A stretch of DNA of 64,000 nt, from assembly GCF_001049755.1 (NCBI RefSeq), contig NZ_CVLB01000001.1, forward strand, positions 682,001 through 746,000, given 5' to 3'. The notes below the pieces were generated by a model. It was not told the origin of the DNA and made no database searches. It worked only from the letters and a program-made list of their open reading frames with translations. Position 1 is the first letter of the stretch; every line of letters begins with the position of its first letter. Below, piece by piece: positions 30,401 to 37,200 of the stretch. A program made the position numbers and the translations under genes. The DNA comes from Brachyspira suanatina (GTDB taxonomy: Bacteria; Spirochaetota; Brachyspiria; Brachyspirales; Brachyspiraceae).

Positions 30401-30805
30401 TATTGCCATATTAGGAGGTATGGAAAGATACATTGCATTTTCCATAGCTATAGAATTGGCAAATGCATTTATTGTTGAAATTTTAGCACTTGTTAATATA
30501 TCTTTATAAATATTCTGCCAGTATTTTTTTTCTTTTAAAGATTTTTCATCATTTGCGTTTTTTATAGAATCTATTTTATTTCTTACTTTCGATCTTATTC
30601 TGAAAAGCATTTCATTAGCTGCTGCTTTTGTGAAAGTGATAACTACTATATTTGAAACTTTTTCCTTATTTTCTAATAATTTTATATATATCTCTGTTAT
30701 TGTGCTTGTTTTTCCTGTTCCTGCCGATGCATTAACAAAGCATAAGCCATTATCTTCAAAACATTTTATTATATCTTTTTGCTTATCATTTAAATTGAAT
30801 ACCAT
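27410..30805 (-). CDS. addA: AddA-type UvrD/PcrA helicase-nuclease
   Basis: ATP-dependent helicase-nuclease for double-strand-break end processing, 1131 aa. Superfamily 1 motifs in order: Walker A NASAGTGKTSTI (26-37), VITFTKAAANEM (motif Ia), LILDEAQDTS (motif II), VGDRKQSIYRFRNAD (motif III), MTIHKSKGLEF (motif V) and RRLLYVALTRA (motif VI). The C-terminal RecB-family nuclease shows GKIDII, ILDYK and DQLNIY. The AddB partner is not in this window; upstream (30928 on) is an unrelated divergent gene. RexA-like proteins have the same layout. An essential ATPase plus nuclease is clear; AddA rather than a solitary homologue is inferred. Confidence 0.87.
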   Translation of the reverse strand: MVFNLNDKQKDIIKCFEDNGLCFVNASAGTGKTSTITEIYIKLLENKEKVSNIVVITFTKAAANEMLFRIRSKVRNKIDSIKNANDEKSLKEKKYWQNIYKDILTSAKISTINAFANSIAMENAMYLSIPPNMAILEDSIDIQETLKSEILNILRQSKHAETIRSLYRISTEDSKNKFAQRILHFLLKIKPRLENINRFEERALEIIKIDDKEYDKLYNNIYNYSIELINDNLKSGKFITECKNRISLLLQKIDLIKNKEKSKELKSEDYEYIRIALSNVSDAKLGNTKHDEFRAVLEDLKQCTNSMLNYIDILYNEENYKAVIDFIKETYNHIEKVKSNIGIYSHEDMMYKAIEALENDAISKEIRDNISSLILDEAQDTSILQFDFINLIVFGQREITSKSKTDKKLMIVGDRKQSIYRFRNADVNAFTNVQENFSNYVRYLKDNYRSNSMLIDFFNDLFKSTVFINDDINYKDEDDLDYNKKTENKAVSLLIFNNNIEDENIHLYADDKTELEAYAIAEYIKNNYSNDYKNTVILLQTFKRLDKYLKALSDYKIPYYIDGGNKFYSREEIVLIKTFLEYLILRDHAKLPEILRSELFDIDIGNLSDFLFSLYVKNLDIKDYFPKMVYDENKYKEIENIAKSKSYYNQLKTAKELLNNIESQIPMMNAAEIIETICIDTNFYNYLMTMNDAEISYANIEKLKTIANDFENQTGNNIYDFVLNLKNTNDNEPYSAIPKLSVESVKIMTIHKSKGLEFNNVFVAGIGSYIKPNLSDFDFIEDSSFIKLPVKNKHYSIDFSASNTEKNKISEISEKRRLLYVALTRASNNLTLSGEHSKGETYRSYLNKYLNDTIKNYKSDAISEDTEGLIKIDDIENKFIDSYLYGLSIIPKEETNITDAELIKQKINSLSKENKKENNNEYIKNINPSLNKNNKLNKNYVNISDLLNRKISKLENDINNTDNEYNEDIEVISYKDIGIIIHKMLEYFNFDKYKKEKEEYLEKVKSYIIKSNNHYSKEQLTESLNTAFKKLFENHHIQNILNGNEEIVSREHTYQHDNGKKLITGKIDIITKNKNDEYYILDYKVSEESEYNINKYQDQLNIYKFMFEEVTKTNNADIDKNKIKTDIIFLK

Positions 30806-30927
30806 TTTTATATGATAACATAAATATTTAATAATTCAAATTAAAATGCTTGAAAAATATATTATATATATTATTATAAAAACCTAATTAATTTTATTAA
30901 TTTGGACTATTTTATTTTGGAGATTTT

Positions 30928-32046
30928 ATGAATAAAAACAATATAGGCTATATTTTCTTTATAGCCTTTATATTCCTGTCTATATTTATAATGTATAAAT
31001 TATTGAGGCCTTTCGGCATGATAATATTTTTTGCCGTTGTTTTTTATGTCATATTAAATCCACTTTTTATAAAGGCTATGGGTAATAGCTATAAAAAAAC
31101 AGATAAACTTTCTATAATCAAAAAAAATACTTTAGCATTGCTTTTTTCTCTTATATCTTTAATTATATTTTTGGTTCCTACAAGTATATTAGCCTATACT
31201 ATAATAGTTCAGCTTATAGATATTTCTAATATTGGTATTAAATATTTTATGAATTTAGATGTTAATGAAGTTATGAATAATTCTAACATAAATAATTTTC
31301 TTAAATCATTGCCTATAGATGTTTCTATGGAAAGTATATTAAAAAGGATACAAGATTCTTCTCTTTCAAATTTAACATTTATAAGTTCGTATCTTACTCA
31401 AAATGTAGCTAGTTTATTAAAAAGTACAGGCGGATTTGTAAGTTCATTTATATTTATGATGTTCTCATTATTTTTCTTTTTTGTAGACGGAGAATATTTA
31501 ATAGGTCAGGTAAGAACATTAGTTCCTATAGATGCAAAATATCTTGACAGACTTATAAAACAGGTTTCTGAAGGTATAAAAGGAATAGTATTTGGAAATT
31601 TGTTTACAGGAATGTTTCAGGGTTTTTGTGCTTTTATAGTATATACTATATTTGGAGTTTCCAATTCATTTACATTTGCATTTCTTACTATAATAGCGTC
31701 TTTTATGCCTATAATAGGAACTACTATAATATGGATACCTTTAGGAATATTGTTTCTAATAAATGGTGAAATTATTAAAGCCATTATATTTATAGTATGT
31801 TCATGGTTCTTTATTACAATACCTGATAATTTTGTACGTCCTTTGCTTCTTGGAAACAGAATAGAGCTTCACCCATTATTTATTTTCTTTGCTATACTTG
31901 GAGGTGTATTATTCTTTGGACTTTCAGGAATCATATTGGGACCTTTGAGTTTTATACTATTCTTTGAGATTATGAAAATATACAATGAAGAAAGATTATT
32001 AGAGGCAAAAAAGGAAAGAATGTTAAAAAAACGAAGATTATCATAA
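30928..32046 (+). CDS. AI-2E family (PerM-like) membrane transporter
   Basis: 372 aa, seven or eight membrane segments, including paired N-terminal helices and a long C-terminal hydrophobic block. The hallmark segments are the loop LRTLVPIDAK-type region (VRTLVPIDAKYLDRL) and the C-terminal PDNFVRPLLLGNR and HPLFIFFAILGG. Family members have been linked to autoinducer export, sodium/proton antiport or fatty-acid traffic; the substrate here is unknown. Ribosome binding site GGAG nine bases before ATG. It probably leads a short operon with the next two genes (28- and 67-base gaps). Confidence 0.88.
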   Translation: MNKNNIGYIFFIAFIFLSIFIMYKLLRPFGMIIFFAVVFYVILNPLFIKAMGNSYKKTDKLSIIKKNTLALLFSLISLIIFLVPTSILAYTIIVQLIDISNIGIKYFMNLDVNEVMNNSNINNFLKSLPIDVSMESILKRIQDSSLSNLTFISSYLTQNVASLLKSTGGFVSSFIFMMFSLFFFFVDGEYLIGQVRTLVPIDAKYLDRLIKQVSEGIKGIVFGNLFTGMFQGFCAFIVYTIFGVSNSFTFAFLTIIASFMPIIGTTIIWIPLGILFLINGEIIKAIIFIVCSWFFITIPDNFVRPLLLGNRIELHPLFIFFAILGGVLFFGLSGIILGPLSFILFFEIMKIYNEERLLEAKKERMLKKRRLS

Positions 32047-32074
32047 TGTAAGTAAAATTATTAAGAGTTTATCT

Positions 32075-33064
32075 ATGACAAAAATATTGATTATAGGAAT
32101 GAATTATATAGGGGATACTATATTTATAACTCCTCTAATAAGAGCTGTAAAAAAACATTATAATGACTGTACTATTGATGTTGTAAATGGTGCTAGAGGA
32201 ATAGATATTTTAAAAGAGAATCCATATATAAATAATATTATAGTTAGAGATGATAAAGTATCAGAATATATAAAAAATCAGAATTATGATGTAGGTATTA
32301 CAGCTACAACAGCATTTTACGGTGCTTCACTTTTATATAAAGCAAAAATACCAATAAGAGCAGGAGTAAACAGTGAATGCCGAGGATTCCTTCTTAATAA
32401 AAAAACTTCTTGGAAAAAGCATAAAAGACATATAGTAGATACTATACTTTCTATATTGAAGCCTATGAATATAAAAGAAGACGGTATAAATACAGAAATA
32501 TTTTTATCTGAAGAAGAAAATGAATTTGGTATTGATAAAATGAAAAATTATAAAAATGCTTTGCTTGTTCATGGCGGTGCTACTAGAATAAGTAAAAGGT
32601 ATGGCATAGACAATTTTTCAAAACTTATAGATATGTTTTATAAAGAAAAACAAGTACCTATAATAGTTATAGGATCTAAAGATGATTTAGATTTTTCTGA
32701 TGAAATGAAAAAAAGATTAGGAAATATAATAGCTGATGATTTTACTAATAAATTAAGTATCAGAGAACTTATATCTGTAATTAAACATTCTTATGCATTG
32801 ATTGGAGGCGATAGTGCCCCTCTTCATATAGCTAATGCCAGCAATATATATTCTATAGGCATATTCGGAGATACTTTGCCTTTGATTTACGGAGCCAGAG
32901 GAGATAAAGCTATAAATATAGAGGCTAGAAAAAAATATTGCACAGTATTAAAAAGTTTTCATTGTGAGTATATGAAAAGAGGATGCAAAACTATTGACTG
33001 CTTAAAAAAACTTGAGCCCGAAGAAATTCTTCCATCGCTTTTGTCTGTTTATAAAGGTATTTAA
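32075..33064 (+). CDS. Glycosyltransferase family 9 (heptosyltransferase-like)
   Basis: 329 aa, two Rossmann-like halves. N-terminal NYIGDTIFITPLIRAVKKHY and the C-terminal donor site GGDSAPLHIANA are the signature segments of ADP-heptose:LPS heptosyltransferases (WaaF/RfaF). A role in envelope lipo-oligosaccharide synthesis is likely. Brachyspira-type spirochaetes make lipo-oligosaccharide, but the sugar transferred here cannot be read from sequence. Four cysteines cluster in the C-terminal tail (CTVLKSFHCEYMKRGCKTIDC), an uncommon extension that might bind metal. Confidence 0.87.
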   Translation: MTKILIIGMNYIGDTIFITPLIRAVKKHYNDCTIDVVNGARGIDILKENPYINNIIVRDDKVSEYIKNQNYDVGITATTAFYGASLLYKAKIPIRAGVNSECRGFLLNKKTSWKKHKRHIVDTILSILKPMNIKEDGINTEIFLSEEENEFGIDKMKNYKNALLVHGGATRISKRYGIDNFSKLIDMFYKEKQVPIIVIGSKDDLDFSDEMKKRLGNIIADDFTNKLSIRELISVIKHSYALIGGDSAPLHIANASNIYSIGIFGDTLPLIYGARGDKAINIEARKKYCTVLKSFHCEYMKRGCKTIDCLKKLEPEEILPSLLSVYKGI

Positions 33065-33131
33065 GATACATTTTATATAAAATTTATTTATTAATTATAT
33101 AAATAAGAAATCTGTAATTGTAAGGATATAC

Positions 33132-33782
33132 ATGTTTAATAAAATAGATTTAAATAATTATAATAGAAAAGAGCATTATGAAATGTATATGAATAATATT
33201 CCATGTACATATAGCATAACAGTGCCTTTAAATATTACAAAATTTAAAAAAACTGTTAAAGATAAAAATATTAAATTTTATGCATCTGTTATTTACTTAA
33301 TATCAAAAGTTGTAAATAAATACAAAGAATTTAAAATGGCATTGAATGATAATAAAGAACTTGGTTATTATGATATTATAAGTCCAAGTTATACTATATT
33401 TCATAATGATACAAAAACTTTTTCATCCATTCATACTGAATATAATGAAAAATTTGATTTGTTTTATAAAAATTATATTTCAGATATGGAAACTTATGGA
33501 GAAAATAAAACTTTTTTAGCTAAGCCATGCAATATAAAAAATATATTTAATATTTCATCTCTTCCATTATCAACTTTTACTAGTTTTAATCTTAATTTAC
33601 CCAATAGTTTTGAATATTTAGCTCCGATATTTACTATAGGAAAATATTATACAGATGATAAAAACAATATAATGATGCCTTTATGTTTACAAATACATCA
33701 TAGTGTATGTGATGGATATCATGTGGGTATTTTCTTTGAAGATTTACAGCATGAATTTGATGAATTCTATTTATTATATTGA
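33132..33782 (+). CDS. cat: Chloramphenicol acetyltransferase (CAT, type A fold)
   Basis: 216 aa, the normal length for trimeric CAT enzymes, which acetylate the 3-hydroxyl of chloramphenicol from acetyl-CoA. The catalytic histidine motif HHSVCDGYHVG lies near residue 190, and upstream elements YNRKEHYEMY and SSLPLSTFTSFNLN match the substrate-binding segments. The usual SxIPW is SSLPL here, so the tryptophan is replaced by leucine, and the natural substrate may differ. Nothing mobile (insertion sequence, integron, plasmid gene) lies next to it, and its base composition fits the chromosome, so it looks resident rather than newly acquired. Activity on chloramphenicol is inferred only from homology. 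Confidence 0.85.
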   Translation: MFNKIDLNNYNRKEHYEMYMNNIPCTYSITVPLNITKFKKTVKDKNIKFYASVIYLISKVVNKYKEFKMALNDNKELGYYDIISPSYTIFHNDTKTFSSIHTEYNEKFDLFYKNYISDMETYGENKTFLAKPCNIKNIFNISSLPLSTFTSFNLNLPNSFEYLAPIFTIGKYYTDDKNNIMMPLCLQIHHSVCDGYHVGIFFEDLQHEFDEFYLLY

Positions 33783-33906
33783 ATTCTTCCTTGAAAAAAT
33801 ATAACTTTATTATAAAATATATGTTAATAACATTATATTTAATTAAAAATTTGTTTTTTATTTATAATAAGAGTTTTATATAATATTAATTGAGGTTTAT
33901 GATAGT

Positions 33907-35154
33907 ATGAAATTTACATTGAATAAGTTATATTTATATTTATTTATATTTTTATCTTTATTTTTTATATCCTGTGCTACAACTTCTAAAAACACATCAA
34001 GCGGCGGCGTATATGTAGGAGAGGAAACTGGAGAGATTGGAATAGTTAATAATTGGAAGAATCCTGATTTCAAGGGTGGAAAAACCACAAAAATAGTTGC
34101 CGAAGGTTATGCATCTGCTGACGGAAGAGGAGAAGCTGATGCTATAGAAAGATCCATTGAAAGTGCTAAAAGAAATGCAGTAGAGCAGGCAGTTGGTTCT
34201 ATAGTTAATGGAAGTACTTTGGTAGAAAATAACAGACTTATAAGCTCTAAAATATATGATAATACAACAGGATATATATCTGCATATAAAGTTATAAATA
34301 TATCTAAATCCGGTTCTGTTTGGTATTCTAAAATAGAGGCTACAGTTGGTGTGGACATGCTTCAAGATAATCTTCAGGCTATGGGCATACTTATGGACAG
34401 AAAAAATCTTCCTCTTATAGTTGTGCTTGTTACAGATGAAACAGGAAATTTAAGCGAATCTTTTAATGTAGAATTAGAAAAAAATATGAGTGAGAAAGGA
34501 TTTAAATTTGTTAGTCCTTCATCATTAGAAAATGTAATGAGAAAAGAAAATATAACTTACGAAGATACAAGAGGTTCACGTTCATCTTCTTCGATAAAAA
34601 AGATAGCCGATGCTACAGGAGCACAAATAGCTATAATAGGTAAAGCAGATGCAGCTTTCTTTACAACTATACAAGGTACTGCTATGAAAAGTTATAGAAG
34701 CGATGTTGCAATAACAGCTATTAATATATCAGATTATTCTACTATAGCCCGTGCTACACATCAGGCAGGCGGTGTTGGAGGAAGTGATAAGGATGCACAT
34801 TCCATAGCTTTGGTTAAATCAGCAGATTATGTATCAGATGATTTTGTTAATCAGATAGTTAATAAATGGCAAAGCGAAGTTCAAAACGGTACAGAGTATA
34901 CTATATATGTAAGCGGGCTTGATTTTAATGAATCTATAGGTTTTGAAGAAGCTATGAAAAAGAATATAGGCGGATTAAAAAATATTTATAATAGAGGAGT
35001 ATCTGGAGAGTCTTCAAGATATGTAGTTACTTATGTAGGAAGCAGCAGAGATTTGGCTGTTGATATTAATTCTAAAGCTAAAAATATGGGCTATCAAATA
35101 ATAATAAATAGCTTTGATGATAAAACTATCACTTTGAAGGCAAGTAAGAGGTAA
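33907..35154 (+). CDS. FlgT/LPP20-like lipoprotein
   Basis: 415 aa lipoprotein: hydrophobic signal ending FFISCATTSKN (Cys of the lipobox). The segment IVAEGYASADGRGEADAIERS and the following RNAVEQAVGSIVNGSTLVEN match the N-terminal domain of FlgT and LPP20-type envelope proteins, and the downstream region (MSEKGFKFVSPSSLENVM ... GAQIAIIGKADA) fits the middle and C-terminal FlgT-like domains. In Vibrio, FlgT builds the H-ring of the flagellar motor. A motor or outer-membrane scaffold role is a reasonable inference. The start is uncertain because of an overlapping out-of-frame ATG at 33899; GAGG lies 11 bases upstream of the chosen ATG. Confidence 0.75.
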   Translation: MKFTLNKLYLYLFIFLSLFFISCATTSKNTSSGGVYVGEETGEIGIVNNWKNPDFKGGKTTKIVAEGYASADGRGEADAIERSIESAKRNAVEQAVGSIVNGSTLVENNRLISSKIYDNTTGYISAYKVINISKSGSVWYSKIEATVGVDMLQDNLQAMGILMDRKNLPLIVVLVTDETGNLSESFNVELEKNMSEKGFKFVSPSSLENVMRKENITYEDTRGSRSSSSIKKIADATGAQIAIIGKADAAFFTTIQGTAMKSYRSDVAITAINISDYSTIARATHQAGGVGGSDKDAHSIALVKSADYVSDDFVNQIVNKWQSEVQNGTEYTIYVSGLDFNESIGFEEAMKKNIGGLKNIYNRGVSGESSRYVVTYVGSSRDLAVDINSKAKNMGYQIIINSFDDKTITLKASKR

Positions 35155-35164
35155 TTTTTCTGCT

Positions 35165-35710
35165 ATGGATATTAAAGAAAGATTAGTTGTTCATACTTGC
35201 TGTGCTGTTTGTATGTCTTATCCTCGTACTATTTTAGAGGATTATGATACTGTGTTTTATTTTTATAATCCTAATATATATCCTATCGAAGAATATAAAA
35301 GAAGAAGGGATGAGTTTATAAATTATACAAATACTTTGGGTATAAAAACTTATATATCTGAAGAAGATGATGATGTTGCAAAATGGTACAATGATATAAA
35401 AGGTTTTGAAAATGAACCTGAAAAAGGGGCAAGATGCAGCATTTGTTTTAAGCATAGAATGAAAAAGGCTTTTGAATATGCTAAAAGTATAAATGCTAAA
35501 TATGTTGCTACTGTAATGACTGTAAGCCCGCATAAAAACAGTAAAGTTATTGAGATGATAGGTAAAAGTTTAGCAGAGAATTATGAAGGAATAGAGTATT
35601 TGCATTTTGACTTTAAGAAAAAAGACGGATTTAAAAAGACTAATATAATAGCTAATGAAGCTGGACTTTATAGACAAAATTATTGCGGATGTGAATTTAG
35701 TATAAGATAA
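35165..35710 (+). CDS. queH: Epoxyqueuosine reductase QueH
   Basis: Catalyses the last step of queuosine synthesis on tRNA, reducing epoxyqueuosine with an iron-sulfur cluster. 181 aa, typical of QueH (DUF208). Conserved cysteine sets are Cys12-Cys13 with Cys16 (HTCCAVC), Cys91 and Cys94 (CSIC) and Cys174/Cys176 in LYRQNYCGC. It follows the FlgT-like gene by 10 bases and ends 11 bases from the convergent XRE regulator. It is the non-homologous replacement of cobalamin-dependent QueG. No other queuosine gene is in this window. Confidence 0.94.
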   Translation: MDIKERLVVHTCCAVCMSYPRTILEDYDTVFYFYNPNIYPIEEYKRRRDEFINYTNTLGIKTYISEEDDDVAKWYNDIKGFENEPEKGARCSICFKHRMKKAFEYAKSINAKYVATVMTVSPHKNSKVIEMIGKSLAENYEGIEYLHFDFKKKDGFKKTNIIANEAGLYRQNYCGCEFSIR

Positions 35711-35721
35711 TTTAATATATA

Positions 35722-36084
35722 TTATTCGTTTTTTTCTTCGTTTTTTATTATATTGTTTAAATGATCTATCATATTTCCTATAAAATCCAATTTATTTTCT
35801 TCAAATTTTTTAAGTTTTTCTGATATTGCAAATATTTTTTCTTCTGAAGATTTTAAATTGTATGGTTTCATGTTTAATAATATATCCGGAGATGTTTCTA
35901 ATGCTTTACAGATTTTATTTAGATTTTTTATTGATATATTTCTATTTCCAACTTCTACACCCTGAAGATATTTTCCGGAAAGAGAAGATTTTTCAGCTAA
36001 TTCATCTATAGTCATTTTTTTGTTTTTTCTTAATTCTCTTATATTTTGACCTAAATTTTTTAATACTACTTCTGTATCCATCAT
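35722..36084 (-). CDS. XRE-family transcriptional regulator
   Basis: 120 aa with an N-terminal helix-turn-helix of the Cro/C1 type (about 11-66): LGQNIRELRKNKKMTIDELA, then SSLSGKYLQGVEVGNRNISI and LNKICKALE. A lysine-rich C-terminal helical tail probably mediates dimerisation. The start is taken at ATG 36084, which has GGAG six bases upstream; an in-frame ATG at 36096 would cover that site. The target genes are unknown; nothing in the neighbourhood is an obvious partner. Confidence 0.83.
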   Translation of the reverse strand: MMDTEVVLKNLGQNIRELRKNKKMTIDELAEKSSLSGKYLQGVEVGNRNISIKNLNKICKALETSPDILLNMKPYNLKSSEEKIFAISEKLKKFEENKLDFIGNMIDHLNNIIKNEEKNE

Positions 36085-36223
36085 AAAAAACTCCATTCAT
36101 ACTTATGTCTATTTATTTATGATATACAAAAATTTTAATTAAAAAAACAATTTATAATTTGATTATTAGTGAAAAAAGTATATTTTTGGTGTTTTATAGT
36201 GGGTATGTTTTGTTTATTATAAA

Positions 36224-36257
36224 TAAAAAAGCTGCCAATAATAAATATCAGCAGCCT
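36224..36257 (-). terminator. Intrinsic terminator of the first YjfB-like gene
   Basis: Minus-strand stem GCTGC/GCAGC (36255-36251 with 36235-36231), extended by A-T pairs around a bulge, followed by T6 (A run 36225-36230 on the plus strand). Confidence 0.65.
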
Positions 36258-36279
36258 TATGAAAATTACTTTAATTTAA

Positions 36280-36468
36280 TTAAGCATAAGTGCTTAATCT
36301 TTCACCTACACCAGGTCTCATAGGTGCAGAAACAGCTTGAGGCTGCATGCTAGTCATGATTTTATCAACAGCCTGAGCTTGCATGTCTGAAGTTTTTCTT
36401 ATCATGCTTAAAGAAATATCTTGTTTAAGCATTCCAGTAGAATAAGAACTATAAGCTGAAAGATCCAT
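36280..36468 (-). CDS. YjfB-like putative motility protein 1
   Basis: 62 aa. Starts MDLSAYSSYS at ATG 36468, which has GGAGG seven bases upstream; an in-frame ATG at 36483 sits before this site and is rejected. The length, the helix-rich middle (ISLSMIRKTSDMQAQAVDKI) and the ending RLSTYA match the small YjfB/PF14070 family of putative motility proteins. A second member lies 251 bases upstream (36719-36922). Its function is not known beyond association with motility genes. Confidence 0.65.
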   Translation of the reverse strand: MDLSAYSSYSTGMLKQDISLSMIRKTSDMQAQAVDKIMTSMQPQAVSAPMRPGVGERLSTYA

Positions 36469-36638
36469 AGTATATACCTCCATTTAAAATTATAAATTTA
36501 AAACTAATTTACTATATAATTGTAAATCAATGCTATATTAAATCAAGAAAAATATTTAAAAATGTTTAAAAATAAACTTTATAGAATGTGTTATGATAAC
36601 AATATGGTTTACATAATGTATTTTTTTGTTAAAAAAGA

Positions 36639-36708
36639 TGACCAATTATGTTTTCATTATTTTTATTTTTTATCAACTTACAGAGCAGTACTTTCACATA
36701 ATTGGTCA
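36639..36708 (-). terminator. Long inverted repeat, probable terminator of the second YjfB-like gene
   Basis: Perfect 12-base arms TGACCAATTATG/CATAATTGGTCA (36639-36650, 36697-36708) with a 46-base loop. On the minus strand it is followed by a T6 run and starts 11 bases after the gene's stop. Confidence 0.55.
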
Positions 36709-36718
36709 AAACTAATAA

Positions 36719-36922
36719 TTAAGCATATACATCCAAAGTCTTTCCAATATTGTTGTTTATAGGAGCAGATGATCCCTGAGGAGTTACCATGCTTGCAACT
36801 TTATCAGCAGACTGAGCAGAGCCGTAAGCAGAAGAGTTGTAAACATTTAATCCTGCAGAAGTCATATGTCTAGTCAATGGAAACATATCGGATGAATAAA
36901 TAGAGTTAAGTGAAACACCCAT
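36719..36922 (-). CDS. YjfB-like putative motility protein 2
   Basis: 67 aa, MGVSLNSIYSS... ending TLDVYA, a paralogue of the previous gene by length, hydroxyl-rich start, central ADKVASMVTPQGSSAP and C-terminal signature. Ribosome binding site GGAGG seven bases before the ATG. The possible flagellar-type promoter at 36954-36980 supports a motility link. Each of the two paralogues has its own terminator. Confidence 0.65.
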   Translation of the reverse strand: MGVSLNSIYSSDMFPLTRHMTSAGLNVYNSSAYGSAQSADKVASMVTPQGSSAPINNNIGKTLDVYA

Positions 36923-36953
36923 TTAAAACCTCCAAAGACTTATTATACATATA

Positions 36954-36980
36954 ATATCGGAATATTTATTATTAAAATGA
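36954..36980 (-). promoter_or_regulatory. Weak sigma-28-like promoter of YjfB-like 2
   Basis: Minus strand TCCGATAT (36961-36954), preceded by a 15-base spacer and a poor -35 (TCAT at 36980-36977). Confidence 0.4.
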
Positions 36981-37128
36981 ACATAAATATAAAAAATGAA
37001 AGAAATGTATAAAATTTTGTATGTTTTCATAATTTAAAGTTTAAGTGAAAATACAAAGCATTATTATTACAGCAATATTATTTAATATAGTAAAATAATA
37101 TTTTTTGTTATATTTTTGTTTAAAAATA

Positions 37129-37165
37129 TTGACTTATTTTTTAATAATACATATACTAGGTATAT
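37129..37165 (+). promoter_or_regulatory. Promoter with palindromic operator, likely CstR site
   Basis: TTGACT (37129-37134), 17-base spacer, TATACT (37152-37157). A perfect palindrome ATATAC-TAG-GTATAT (37151-37165) covers the -10. CsoR-family operators commonly have ATAC...GTAT half-sites, which this has. It precedes the CoA-disulfide reductase gene, and a CstR-type regulator is encoded two kilobases downstream. Confidence 0.65.
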
Positions 37166-37200
37166 TATTAAAATAAAATATTATCTGGGAGTTTTGTACT

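Noticed and set aside
33132-33782. Acquired antibiotic-resistance gene
   Set aside because: CAT-family identity is clear, but no mobile element is adjacent, base composition is native and one substrate-site residue differs, so resistance is not claimed.
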